Shown piece after piece: positions 1-12,154 of a stretch of DNA of 64,000 nucleotides. The stretch covers positions 88,494,347 through 88,558,346 of the forward strand of contig CM072887.1 of the NCBI GenBank assembly GCA_037013685.1. The letters are read 5' to 3'. This stretch comes from Acridotheres tristis (lineage: Eukaryota; Chordata; Aves; Passeriformes; Sturnidae). The notes beneath the pieces were generated by a model. It was given only the letters and a program-made list of their open reading frames with translations, was not told the DNA's origin and did no database searches. Numbering within the stretch: position 1 is the stretch's first letter; every line of letters begins with the position of its first letter. The translations under genes were made by a program, and so were the position numbers.

Positions 1-97
1 CTAATATCTTCATGGATTATTGTGCTGTGCTCTTACCATGTCATGCAAGTGCTTCATAAAATTACTTAATCTATGGTTTTATGCAAAATTAAGTGCC

Positions 98-153
98 ACT
101 ATTATCCTCATTTTATAAGTGAGAAATTGAGACATGTAAAGATTAAGGTCAGA
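98..153 (+). repeat. MIR-like SINE relic
   Basis: The stretch reads ATTATCCTCATTTTATAAGT, then a diverged GAGAAATTGAGACA and a purine-rich continuation. This resembles the conserved core of MIR/CORE-SINEs (CCCATTTTACAGATGAGGAAACTGAGGC). It is short and diverged, as expected for an ancient SINE surviving in an amniote genome. The assignment is from memory of the MIR core, and chance similarity is possible. Confidence 0.55.
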
Positions 154-3100
154 TTTGTCAAAAACATTCCCTAATTTTGGATGCTGAACACGAGATGTTT
201 CATTGTTCATTTTCAAAGCACAAAATACTTTTACCACACTCTTTATCTTCAAAGCACAGTGTTAATCAACTTGATCAACTTTAAGAGCAGTATTGTAGCT
301 GTGTCTCTGCCTGGAGAGACTGTGATTGGGTGTTTAGCAAATGGATTTATTAGCTCCCTATCTGAGAGATGGGGTACACTGAGTGCTGCAATAGGCCTTG
401 CCAGAAGAGGAAAATGGTGCTTCACATCTGATCTAGGCTTTGGAAGGGTTCATGCTCTGATAATTTAGGGCATGCATTTGTGTGGAGTGTGTTTTAGAGA
501 TGCTAAGGGAGTACCACTTGAGCTGAAATGTCCACATGATGCTGTGCATATTAGGAAATGCAAGAACAGTTCCTGTACTGTCAGGTAAGTGGTGTCTTTA
601 TATCAGCATGGTGACACACCTCTACTAACAAGCCCAAATTTTCAGAGAGGTGAATTAGCTCATACACAGTAACTTAATGGCAATAGTTACCTTGTTTGTG
701 AGCCAGCTCACTTGTCTCATTCTGCAAACAGGGTAGGCTGCCCACAGAAATATATGTGCCTGCTTACCCTAATCATGACTGATGCCACTTTGTTTACCCC
801 TGTTTTGTCACAACAGAGCATCTGTATCCCTGCCTTCCAGTTTTCCATCAGTCCCAGAAATCATGCCCCTTTCTACCATTACAGATGCTCAGAGTCCTGT
901 CAAGGTTTTCTTCTCTGCTTTATTTTTCATGTCAAGCATATCAGTAGGGAGACCAGAACCTGTGCATAGGATAGATAAAGAAAGGTCTCAGGCATTCTGA
1001 AAAGTAACTCTGATAGCTGAAAATCCATTTGCTCCTAGGAATCAAAAACAAGGCCACTTATTCCTTATGAATGACTCTTGAAGAGCAATTTTGTTGCAAT
1101 GCTTGGTTTTTTTGTTTTTTTTAGTAAATATGTGTCCCACGTCAAACTCCTTACGTATGTTTTATGTATGGCTTCATCTTATGGAATGATCTCTTCCACT
1201 TTTTTAAGGTCTGCCCAAAATCCAGGATTTGTAGATAGATAGATACTTGCTGGCACGTTTTAAGTGCTCAGTAGTGAAGTGTAGTCACAGTAAAGTACAG
1301 AAATCTACTAATGAAAGGGGGGAAAAGGACAACTTTTTTTCTTTTTTCTTTTTTTTTATTATTGAAGCAGTATATTGGAAAATTCCTGCTAAGGAAATGC
1401 ACAGGTAAATGGAGAATCCTTTCTGAATTAGTTAGTATTCCTATGTTTAAATGTTTTGGGACCTTTAATGGAAACCAAAGTAACTGATCTGAAAGAAGAT
1501 GATCTGTTGATAACTATTGTCCAACTAGTCTAAACTTGACATGCTTAATTATGTTGGCACATGAACAGACTCAGTTATTTTCAGATGTAAACATCCTACT
1601 GCTATAGAGGACACTGATACTTTTTGCAGCTTTTACAATTTGCCTGGAAGCAGTCTTCTCTATGGCATATCTGTTCACAGAAAATATTTTATTGCAAGGA
1701 AAAGTGATAGCAACATATTCTTGCAGCTGAAAGCATCAAGAAAAAAATTATCTCATTAATTCAGGAACTGAATGCAAGCTTAAGTTAAAGTATTTTCATT
1801 CAGTTATTAGCTTCCTTATTTCCTTTCAAGATAAGCAGCGAGAAGCCCTGCATCTTCTTATTGTGGTACTTTTAAAAAATGGTTTATCACTTTCAGATGT
1901 TACCAGTTTTACTTTCCTTTATTTCCCTTACATTTCTTCTTCTTACAATTCTGTACTAGTAGCCATATTAAATCTGTGTCTGTCATTCTTACATCTTGCC
2001 ATTCCACATGTTTATTTTACATCTGTAAAGGTCTTTTAGGTGGATAAATGTGTGTTTTGTGACTTTTATCCATATTTTTATTTCACTTACGCTTTCCATT
2101 ATATTTTGTAGATATGTAGCATGTCTGCCAATGACTTAAACCTTTCTTACAATTTCTTATTCTTTCTTTCTTTGTAACATAATATTGTGTTCCTATGTAA
2201 AATAATCCTAGTTTTATTTGTTCCTTCTCCAAATACTCTCGGCTACATGGTGCTTTTAACAGTTTAGCAGGACAGGGGCTATATTGAAGTATACCACCTC
2301 AGGAAAAGCAGGATGAAGGACTTTGCTGCCTTCTTTCAAGAATGGTTGTTTTAATAAAAGGGAACATCATACTACATATTAGACACATAGTAACATATTT
2401 ATTTCTTGTACTTTGTTTAAAATACCAGAATAATTTAGTGTGATTGGTGACTGTTCCCTGTTGGCTGTTTTGCAGCCATCAGAGCTACCTTGATGCCTTG
2501 CCAGGGTTAGAAACACTAATTGTGTCCTAGTTTTTGACATATAGGACATGATGGAACTTGGAGTTCATTTCTGGAATATTAGGCTGTTGGGACTTAACAT
2601 TGACCTATTCTTAGCAATCTTGCCAAAGAAAAGTAATTTGTAAACACTGTAGAACTTGGAAAAATATTTAGAGTCACTGGAGCCACCGCTGTGCAGTGGA
2701 ATGTTCTTAGTCCTGGAGATCTGGGCTGATTATTGCAATCCAAGCCTTTTGACAGAGCTTTAGTAAAATGATAAAGATTTAATTTCTGTGTGACTGTTTC
2801 CCTTTCTTTGTCAGCTGCTTTAAATTTCTGTACTTGTGTCTAGTTTCTGAGATGCACTGTGGCACAGGTTTTTGTAGATAAAATAAGACTGTACAGATCT
2901 ATAGCTGTACAATTACATTCTTAATGTGTTGACAAAAAGTTTAATTCACCAACTGCCAAGCACAGGCTTGTTGAAGCATTTTGTATTGCCAGCAGGTCTG
3001 GTCATTCTGCACCAGTATCAAGGTTTCTACTTGGCTGCTGCTAATAGCTTAATTAATTAACAGCAATTGATGACCTCCACCAATGGGTAAACTCTGAGCC

Positions 3101-6100
3101 TGTATGTAAGTGTCAGCAGATAACCAGCTGGTACTATATTCAGCCCATTATCCATATAGCCTTTTCCTATAGTGAAATGAACACTTTGGGAATTCAGGAG
3201 TTTTGGAAAATGGTTCAAAATCTCAGTGCACATTAAAAAGAAATTTCTATTTTATCCCACTTAAAAGCTGAAAGAGGGCTTTAAATAAAAGGAATTTCAA
3301 ATATTACATAAATGTTTTACATTTATTCAAAGATTTGTTTGTGATGATTTTGCAGTGCTGAAGTGCTTCTATTTGTTATTTAGAAAATAAAAAATTTTGA
3401 GATCTTTTTTGTTTTCTGAGTTCTTACAAGGTCGCAAGGATATCAAGACATTACCTGACTAAGCAAGGTGGACATTCCCATCAACTTCAAATTAAATCAA
3501 TGCAAATAAGGGCTGTTCTTAAGAGCAGAGATTTGTGAAACTTTGCTTTAGTTGACCATTATGGCGTAGAAATTAAAAGACACTGGTATTTGATAAACAG
3601 ATCCCATAATGTGGGGATTATTAATTAATTCACCCTAAGTTATCATCTGTCTCCCTGTAGCTGGCATCAAACTGGGGCACCAGGATGAGTCTGCCTTGTT
3701 CAGGGATGTGGTCATGCATGGCTGGTATTAGGAATGGTGAAATCAGAGCCTCACTTGTTCCCTAGCTTGTGCTCTCTTGTGTAAATACTGAGTAGCCTTA
3801 AATTCCACTTTGCCCAACATTGCAAACCAAGAAACGAGCTCAATTTAAGATGGAAGAAACATCTCTAAATTGGCAGCCTGTTTAAGCTCAAGGATATTAA
3901 TCAAAGCCTGAAATATTGGAAGGAAAAGTTGTCCAAAGGCTGCTAGATGTCTTTAGGAGTTTAGAACCATTTTTATAAATGGTGATAAAAGTGATAAGAA
4001 GTGCTCTCTGCTGACACTTTGATGAGATGTGAAAAGACATATTGTTTTGGATTCAATAAATGAGTGACATTTCATATACCTACAAAGGTAAATCAGTGAA
4101 TGCTTCAATGACAGTGTGAGGCTAAAAGACTTTTTGTTTCAGTTTTAAATTTTCAGTAACATACTTGACCTTCACTGCTTGTATTAGGTTGAAATTGTGT
4201 TTGGATGTTGCTAGTCCATTAAGAAATAGGGTTAATTTGCAAGTGAAGTTTGTATGAAGTAAAGAACAGGGAAAGAATACTTCTGGCAGACAGTGTTTTC
4301 CAGTTGACATTGCTGTTTGATGGAATTATGTAAAGTTGGCACATACAACACTTGGTGTAGCTTTTCTCTGAAATCAGAAAACAGCTAGGTACCATTTTCC
4401 TTGGGCTCTGAAATGACCATCCATGCTTTCTAAGTTTTGTACTTTCAGCAGTATGAAATGAGCCAGAAGAAAAATCTCTATTAAATCTTTTTAGACAAAG
4501 AATATAATTCCCCACAAATCCATAATTTTTAATATTACAGGTCAAGGAGGAAGGTCGATGCTCAGCAAAGTCACAGAGATAGATGGGTGACTGTAATAAG
4601 GTCTCTATAAACTACGATTGCAAAAGACTGGCAATGTAAATGGAATATGTTTATTTGGAATTGTGTAAATTAATCCACTAATCAAACTAAAGAAATAAAT
4701 TATTTGGAGTACTAGCTGAGATCTATTGAACACTATTAATCTGAGCATCAATGTCAGATCAATCTCATTGCAGTTAGGTCATATATTATAAATAACTGGT
4801 TTGGTTTTCAGTATGTAGAGATTTGCAGTTTCAGTCTAACACCTGTGAAATGGCCTAATGCTTCCTCTGCTGCTTTTTTTTGCTGAACCTTAACTCTGTT
4901 TGGGATGCTGCAGTCTCAGGAGCTCCTGTCACTGTTGCACTGGGATGGTTTGTCACTTCACCAAGCTCATGGGCGAGTTAGTTCCTGAATCATTTGTACT
5001 GCCTCCAAGGCTAGACCTAACATGCACCCTCTGAGGGCTGGCTGCAGACTGCAAAGACCCATCTAAGCTGGTTTTAAGTGGATGAGATGGGTATTGGCAC
5101 TCAGCTCCTCGCAGTGCAGGGCAGCAGCATCAAGCAGTGTGTCTTTGTTGACTTCTAAACTATTTGCTCAGCTTTCCTGGTGAATTTTGCAGCCTTGCTC
5201 ATCTGCACCATCTGCAGTCACAGAAAAAACAGCAGTGTAAATATATTCCTAACCTGAAATTCTGTCCTGCAGCCACTAATGCCAGGGAGACAACAGGGTA
5301 ATAATTCATGTACGAACAACAGGAGTTTTAACTTCAGTAATATCAATTGAATACTAACAATTTCACAGTTGTGAACAAGGGCTTCCAGGACATATTACAT
5401 TTTTTATGAGACATTGTGTAAGTCACTCCAATCAGGAAAAGAAATTCAACTTACATAGAATATTTTAGAGCATCCTTATAGTCAAACATAGACATTAATA
5501 AAGTTTTAAAATGTCTTCACTGATGTGCTGAAGACTTTGCTGCCTCCAAGAACACAGAATATCTTAAAAAATACCAAAATTTTGAAGTAAAGTTAAACAC
5601 ACTGGTAATAAATTTAAGCTGAAAATTACTAAATTGAAATTATAGTCTTTTGACTGAGATATAATTTCACCTATTTTAATAGTTTTTCTAAAAGTAAATT
5701 GGCAAATATCTTCATTAATAACAATTGTATATTTGAAAGAGAAAACATTACATTCTCATAGGTTATTAAAATAGAACCTGAGTTAAATAGAAATTGCATA
5801 TACAAGGCAAGCAAATATTATCTGTCAGATTCTTTTATTTTAAATCCTCTGTATTCACAATTTTTCCCCTGCCAATTGTACTATATAGGCCTGCTTAATA
5901 TACCTATAACTGCCCTTAAAATCTAAAAGCCATAAAGTTCAACTAAAAATAAACTTGAGAATTGCAGAACTGTACAGTAGCTAAAATATACCTAGATTCT
6001 GTGATACCAGTAAACTTAATTGAACTTTTGGTTCATAAAAAAGGGTACAAAAAAAGTCAAAAGTACTGAATTGCAACCGTAGGTGACCTCTACTGAAATC

Positions 6101-6682
6101 ACAGATCTTATGATGTTGGCACATAAACAAGAACATTTTAACAGCGTGTTAAAGTGAACAATGTTTTGCTACAGACAGCATAATTTTATTTATTAGCCTT
6201 TTATGCAGCTTTTAATCCACATGTTATTCCAGATACTAACCCAATGACAAGATACTACTTGAGCAAAATGATGCAATGCTAGTCAAATCTTCTGACAGAG
6301 CACAGAGAAGAGATGGGTAATGAGAGATGGTAAAACACTACTTAAAAGAAACCTCTAAATCTCTGTTCTCAGGCATTTACATGAAACCTGTTGAACATGT
6401 AGGATGGAAGTGCAGGCTGCAGTGCCAATGTTTTTTAGATGTATTTGTCATTTTTAGTACTGTAACCATTCACTAAAAAGGTAACACAAGTCCTTCAAGA
6501 AATTATTTCCTCAAAGAGGAGCAACCGTCTGAATCTGAAATTGTCTGAACTCACTTTTTAACTTTTATTAAGGCAATTTTTAGAAATGCTAGAATGAAAT
6601 CACTCCTTTTCTTCCCTCTAGAACCAAACTCTTCACTGTGGTCAGTCATTAGACCAATTTTGAAGTTTCTGCAAAACACATC
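154..6682. other. AT-rich intergenic sequence, no gene seen
   Basis: I see no convincing gene here. Open frames are short, overlap on both strands and lack splice context. Small low-complexity patches occur, for example a T-rich run near 1336-1360 and a short GATA tract near 1230. A TAAT-rich block at 3046-3072 includes TTAATTAATTAA. The interval 4890-5220 is somewhat richer in G+C but has no recognisable repeat or exon. Confidence 0.6.
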
Positions 6683-6950
6683 TCATGATTCTGGATCTGC
6701 TGCCTGCTTGGACATGGAGTTATCTGCCACATCTATTTTCTTGATCTCCAAATAGATATTATGGTCGTAATCAAACCTTCCAAATCAGCAGTGAGGCTGT
6801 CCAATGGAACCTGCATATGACACTGGCTGAAATAAGAGCCCTTTTGCTCCTGGATTAGTTCCTCCCAATGTCTACTGCCAAAATTCTTATTCAGGCCAGT
6901 TAAACATAACTTATTCACCATCAAACTGATTGCCAAACTGATTGTAAAAA
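6683..6950 (-). pseudogene. Possible decayed coding relic (weak)
   Basis: On the minus strand the frame ending at the TGA at 6685-6683 is open for 30 codons back to 6775, with a protein-like end (FDYDHNIYLEIKKIDVADNS then more). Further 5' the same frame reads protein-like stretches broken by four stop codons up to about 6950. A second frame is open over 6733-7026. This could be an old processed pseudogene with stops and frameshifts, or chance. I could not identify a parent protein, and no good splice acceptor precedes the open part. Confidence 0.12.
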
Positions 6951-7727
6951 TCTGGGATAGGAGAGAGAACGAGGATATGATGTTATCTCCCTTGCCACTG
7001 GTGTAGTGGTAACTGAATGGATGCACGTAATGAAGGGAAGTAGCAGCTTGACAGTACTTTTAATCAGTGTGATAGACACCCCCTACAATTGCTAGAAAAG
7101 TTCTAAAGCTGGGGAAAAGACAGCAACAGTATGGAGCACTGGCACCTTGTTTTCAGTGCACGGAAGACATAAACCAGACCGACCACATTTTAAGCCCTCC
7201 CTGTAGCAAAATGTCTGGAAATAAGCCAAGGGTCCATAAGGCTGGAACAGCTAACCATCTACCCTACTTCACCTGTGCAGACTCATCCAACAAGATAATT
7301 TTATTTGGTAGTGAGTCAGCAGGACAGTGACATTGAGAATACTGCTGTATTTGTATGTCTTGGAGAGAAGTGCAAACCCAGGTCAAGTGTGGCAGGATTT
7401 ATTAGATTAATTATACACTGTAAGTATTGATCAAGATCTATGAAATATGTCAGGGTATGAGAAGCTAATCATCTATATTTACACTTCATTTTTCTTATTC
7501 TGGAAGCCACAAAATAGGTATTTTAAACAAGGCAGGAATCTTTTGGGAGAGATGTTACCTTTTCATGCAATCTTATTCTCTATTAAATTGCATGGATACA
7601 GAAGATCAGGAAAAAACTTTGGAAGTAGGAGATCACCCTGCTGCAAACCATACATGCACTATCAGTGCAAATGGAGGTCTTGGAGCTGTAAGCATCTGAT
7701 TAAATGCTCCTAGGATTAAAATCTGTA

Positions 7728-7866
7728 GGTGCTTAGTTGTGGCTATCAGTCCCCTTTCAGCCATTATATCTACATGTATGTCTCTCTGCTTAGATGACAC
7801 ATGTACACCCACATGAATGTGTGCTTGTGTTAACATTCACCACATTCATTTATATAAGCTTTCAAG
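7728..7866 (+). repeat. Left arm of large inverted repeat
   Basis: The 139 bases starting GGTGCTTAGTTGTGGC and ending AAGCTTTCAAG recur as reverse complement at 8124-8263. Over the whole length I count two substitutions and a one-base indel, about 98% identity. The arm is read here in the same sense as the LTR 3' fragment that follows it at 7867. No obvious short target duplication flanks the pair of arms. Confidence 0.95.
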
Positions 7867-7957
7867 ACCCTGGCGAGCCCCTTCATTATATTTTCTCTCC
7901 CCTGTCGAGTTGCACAGGGGAGTGACAGAGAGGCTTTAGCGTCCAGCCAGAGTAAAC
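7867..7957 (+). mobile_element. LTR 3'-end fragment, plus orientation
   Basis: The run containing TTCATTATATTTTCTCTCCC and a following GC-rich hairpin-like piece (CCCCTGT...ACAGGGG) matches what I recall of the 3' end of a common avian ERV LTR. Within this window its reverse complement resembles 55737-55790, where the same block lies contiguous with the rest of the LTR. Here it points opposite to the main LTR body at 8264-8703. That indicates a rearrangement rather than an intact insertion. Confidence 0.65.
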
Positions 7958-7963
7958 CCATAT

Positions 7964-8036
7964 ACTTCCTCATGAGGGGAAGCAGAAGGGCAGGCACTGA
8001 GCTCTTATCTCTGGTGACCAATGACAGGACCCAGTT
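7964..8036 (+). mobile_element. CR1 LINE fragment (73 bp)
   Basis: The sequence from ACTTCCTCATGAGGGGAAGC through GACAGGACCC matches the CR1 segment at 62167-62236 almost base for base. It corresponds to the part of CR1 encoding the C-terminal end of the reverse-transcriptase ORF. It lies inside the spacer of the inverted repeat, directly after the LTR 3' fragment. The rest of the CR1 3' region is missing, so the fragment is truncated on both sides. Confidence 0.7.
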
Positions 8037-8123
8037 TTGAGGGAAGTCAACTCACTAGAAGTAGCCTTGAGCAAGAATTCACCATTCTGTCTGCATAGAT
8101 GTGCAGGAAAATCTGAAAGGGGA
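8037..8123. other. Unassigned spacer between CR1 scrap and right arm
   Basis: These 87 bases fill the rest of the inverted-repeat spacer. They resemble no repeat I recognise and may be unique host sequence caught in the rearrangement. Confidence 0.4.
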
Positions 8124-8263
8124 CTTGAAAGCTTATATAAATGAGTGTGGTGAATGTTAACACAAGCACACATTCATGTGGGTGTACATGTGTCATCTAA
8201 GCAGAGAGGCATACATGTAGATATAATGGCTGAAAGGGGGACTGATAGCCACAACTAAGCACC
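8124..8263 (-). repeat. Right arm of large inverted repeat
   Basis: Reverse complement of 7728-7866 with one extra base in a G-run (five G at 8235-8239 against four C on the left). It abuts the LTR body at 8264. Read on the minus strand, the LTR body runs straight into this arm, so the arm sits inside the LTR where the second copy at 55.8 kb has only about 25 bases. Confidence 0.95.
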
Positions 8264-8703
8264 AAATACTATCGGGGCAAAATAGGTTCAAATTAGAGAT
8301 ATTAATTGAATTTATTACTAACAAAATCAGAGCAAGATAATGAAAAGTCAAGTAAGACCTTAAAAACGCTTTCCCCCACCCCTCCCTCTTCCCAGCTTGA
8401 TCTCCTCCCCCAGCAGTGCAGGGAGACTGGGAAGGAGGTTACTGTCAGTTCATCACCGGTTGTTTCTGCTGCTGCTCAGGGAGAGGAATCCTTCCCCCAC
8501 TCCAGTGTGGGGTCACTCCCACAGGTGATAGACTCTCCAAGGTGAGTCCATCCCACAGGCAGCAGTCCCCCTCAAACTTCAGCATAGGTCACTCCCATAG
8601 GGTGCAGTCCTTCAGGGACAGGCTGCTCCAGCCTGAGCTCCTCTCTCCACAGGCTTCCCATGGGGTCACAGCCTCCTCCCAGGCATCCATCCAACACAGG
8701 AAG
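8264..8703 (-). mobile_element. Partial avian ERV LTR (copy A)
   Basis: The block AATTAGAGATATTAATTG... followed by a pyrimidine-rich part and repeated units of the type CTCCAGYGTGGGGTC is shared with 55846-55970 in the same orientation. It matches my memory of a roughly 1.3-kb avian ERV LTR read antisense. The minus strand carries an AATAAA-type signal within the TTAGTAATAAATTC segment, consistent with a polyadenylation region. The copy is truncated in the LTR 5' part at about 8703. On the other side it continues into the inverted-repeat arm. No gag, pol or env sequence is attached. Confidence 0.75.
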
Positions 8704-11700
8704 ATAACACCATGAGATGTCTCTGCAGTCTCCGAGTCCACTGTTGTAATTTCTTTCCTGTTGGTATCCTGCCACCACTTGGCCCTTAGAGCAAGGTGGG
8801 TTTGACTACTAAACTAAAAAGAAGACTCTTACCCGAACATGAATATTTGCAGCCTTGAATATACCTGAAAGCAGTGCCTCTCAAACACCACTCTCTAACT
8901 TTATCACAGCACTTCTCTAACCACCCAAAGATCACACAGGATGACACTTACATGTGCTGTGTCAAGCTGTGTACCAGCACTGCATTCTTATATTTTTTAA
9001 TGACAGCTAGGTTCTTCATAATGGTACTAGATTGGAAATAAAGTGGGAAGCACACACATTAGAGGTCTCAACCCGTAGTTATTTACATACCAAGCTTCAG
9101 GACAATGTATTGCCCTGCTAATAATCAATATGATGTCTCATGTTAGTAAGTTCAGTGTGTATATAAATCGCTGCTCAGCTGAGGGTTGTATCTGATTTAG
9201 ACTGAAAGTTAATTGGATGTGGATTCTATATGCCTTTATATTAGTAAAATGGAGTGCATATCTATGGGACTATCAGGTAGTGTTAAGTGATCTGTGTGTG
9301 AAAGGAAGGTGTGGATACGTTTTGTACACATCAGGGTGTGTTTTTAATTTTAAAAGTATCTGAGTAGAATTTTGCATATCTCATCACCTCGCCCCTGCTT
9401 TTATCTTTCTTGGTTTTTTGTTCTTCCCAATCCTTTAATTTTCCTGCTGCTTTTATCTGCTTTGCTTCCTTCCTTCTATCCTGCTAGACATCTTTTCTGC
9501 TTTCATCTAGCAGGTCCTCTTCTCTCTCTCTGCTATCCCCAAACACATATCTCCAAGCTAACTCTCTTCTTTATAATCCACAGTATTAGTCTCACACCTT
9601 TACTTAGTTTGGCCTTTAATCCTGTGTTTTGGCATGCTATATTAGGGCTGTAGGTTCTTTGGAACAAAGAAAACATATTTCATGTTAGTGCAGTACTGCT
9701 CACAATTCACTACAAATACTTTGGAAAAACTGCAACAAAGTGCAAATTGATTCTGCATATTGGTGGGCTTTTTTGGTATTTTAATCCTGTACTTGTCAGT
9801 TCTGTTTCTTAAGATCATATACCCTGAACTCATATAATTATTTTTAAAACCATCTGTTCCTCAAGAAACTACTCAGATGCTAGCAGGTAAGGAAGACAGC
9901 TCATTCATTTCGGACAGAAATACTGTGTTTCTGTTACAAATAATTATGAGCTTGCCTTTGCCTGAAATCATCTCCTAATGGCACTACTCACAGAGAAAAA
10001 ATAGGTGTGCTTATCACATGCACATCCTATGGGAAGCAAGCAGAGACAGTTAATCCAGACTTCTGTGGTTAGAGTTCTTTTTATGGCAGGAGTGACACAA
10101 AGCAGATGGTTGGAAAACGAAACTTTTCTTGATGTTGATTTGTCAGCCTCTGTGATATAATAATCTTTAAAATGCTATAATAAATAAATATCCAAAGTTA
10201 CTTTTGACTTTGTAAATATTTTTATATGCTCAGTTACTTGACTAGAAAACCAATTTGGCATATTTTTGCAAAATTTCAGATAGGTTACCTATCAAGTTGA
10301 CTATTAGTCAGAAATTACTGCAACTAATTTTCTGACTACCAATTAAAACTACAATCATTTTGTGGAACATGTGTGCTTTACTGTGCTAACTTAGATGCTT
10401 TATATCCACTTCAGTTTAGAAATAGAGGAGAAATAAGAAGTTACAAAACTCGTCCAGTTGTCTAAATATTTACTTATATGGAATAACATGCAAAATGCTT
10501 TATACATGAAGATATTACAAGCTGTGATCAATAATAACTCACTTCTTAAAAAAAATAAATTAAAATCCTGATATTTACTGTAGACCTATTTGAAAGACTT
10601 GTTGAATTTTGAAGATAGTTTAAAAAAATTTGCCTGCCTGAATGTTAGTATTTTCATGTTTTATTCAGAACATAAAAATATTTTCAGATCTCAGCAGCTG
10701 AAATCTGACTTCTCTCACCTCCATTTCCCTTCACAATTGGGACCTTAATATTTCAGCAGAAGCAAATTCTTGAAACAACTTCCAACAAATATGTCTTTCT
10801 AATTTTTTCCTATTTTTAAAAATGTCTGAAAATTTATTATTTCTACTTTGCTGTGGTGAACAGAAATAACAAAAAGGAAGAATGTCAGGAAAATAATTTT
10901 ATTACACAGGCAGATGACAATAGCTTTCGATATAATTGCTGTCAGCTCTATCTGATCTTGACTTTTATTCCTGAACAGACATCCCTCTGTCATCAGACTG
11001 AGGTGGAAAATGGAACTTCCTTATCTTCTATGCCAGTGTGAAAATAAAGCCAAATCCACCTACTTTCTAATAGATGATCTCTTTGACAGATGATATGTCC
11101 TTTTCTGGGGAAGACTGCAGTGGCACTAAATCTATATAAGCTTTAGACTACAGCAGCAGCCACAGGCTGGGTTTGAATATTCTGCCCAGCCTCTCTCATT
11201 CACACAGTAGGAAATTGCACCATAGTTTAGCTACCTCTCAACCCCCAGGTTTGAATGTGGAATTCATATCTGCTTTCTCACTTCTAGCCTCAAGTAGGAA
11301 GTCTCCAGAGACCACAGAAATCCTTAAAATGGCTGAAGAGCCCTCATCATTGGAGGAAAGCCCTAGGCACTTGGTGTATTTGAGGTAGGAATGTAAATGC
11401 AGAACAAACCAAGCACGAGGAAAAAATGTTTCAACTTGCCACGTCTTCTGATGTAGGCTGCCACAATACTTTGGGAGGGCTCTAATGCTTTAATGAGAAC
11501 TCACCTTGCACTTGAGCTATTTATGCAATATTATTATATTCATTGAAGACAATTTAATGTAAATACTGCTGTTTTCTTGGAATGCCTAGGATGAATGTGA
11601 AATAATCTCTATTTCAGAGAAAGGAAAACAATTGTGAAGAATCTGCATGACACAGATTTATTTGCCATCAGCCATCAGCTGCTGCTGAAAGAACAGACTT

Positions 11701-11988
11701 CTGCTAAAATGAGAGCTGAGTAGTGGTTCATTTGTTCTGGCTGCACTTGGCTGTTCATCTGAGGTTGTCTGATTCTGAGTCAGTCTGATTCATACACCTC
11801 TATCCTGCCCTTCCAAACAGCCATTTGTAGCAGACTGAGTTTTATTAGGGAAGATTACACTTGTCACTTGTACAGTGTCCTTAAGGATAAGAAGTCATCT
11901 AAAGATAGTGGAACATAAAGACAATCAAAGTTATTACTTTCAATCCCTCTACTACTTTTTACCTGATTTTTGAAGCCCCATATGGATC
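8704..11988. other. Intergenic sequence, no gene seen
   Basis: I find no gene in this stretch. A pyrimidine-rich block at 9370-9600 gives an open frame of 93 codons on the plus strand, but it is rich in Ser/Leu/Phe from low-complexity CT sequence. AT-rich TAAT-containing blocks occur around 10140-10380. Confidence 0.6.
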
Positions 11989-12050
11989 TGATACCTGGAA
12001 AGGCTGACCTGGAACAGAGACTAGGACAGAGCAAAAGGGATAAAATAATT

Positions 12051-12057
12051 ATTTATT
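12051..12057 (-). terminator. LTR polyadenylation signal
   Basis: AATAAAT on the minus strand downstream of the LTR TATA box. It is the probable R-region poly(A) signal of the solo LTR. Confidence 0.55.
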
Positions 12058-12146
12058 GAGAGAATATACCTTGGGCAGTGCAAGAACCCGGCCAGGGCTA
12101 CACCCAAATCAAATCCAAGATGGATCCTGGACACGAGTTTTTACAC

Positions 12147-12154
12147 TTTTATAA
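12147..12154 (-). promoter_or_regulatory. LTR TATA box
   Basis: TATAAAAG on the minus strand inside the 11989-12417 LTR, about 90 bases upstream of its polyadenylation signal. This is the expected U3 promoter position. Confidence 0.65.

Noticed and set aside
7728..8263. Inverted arms as a DNA transposon (MITE) with long terminal inverted repeats
   Set aside because: No clear target duplication flanks the pair, and the spacer consists of LTR and CR1 pieces. A rearrangement within an LTR explains it better, although the arm's origin stays open.
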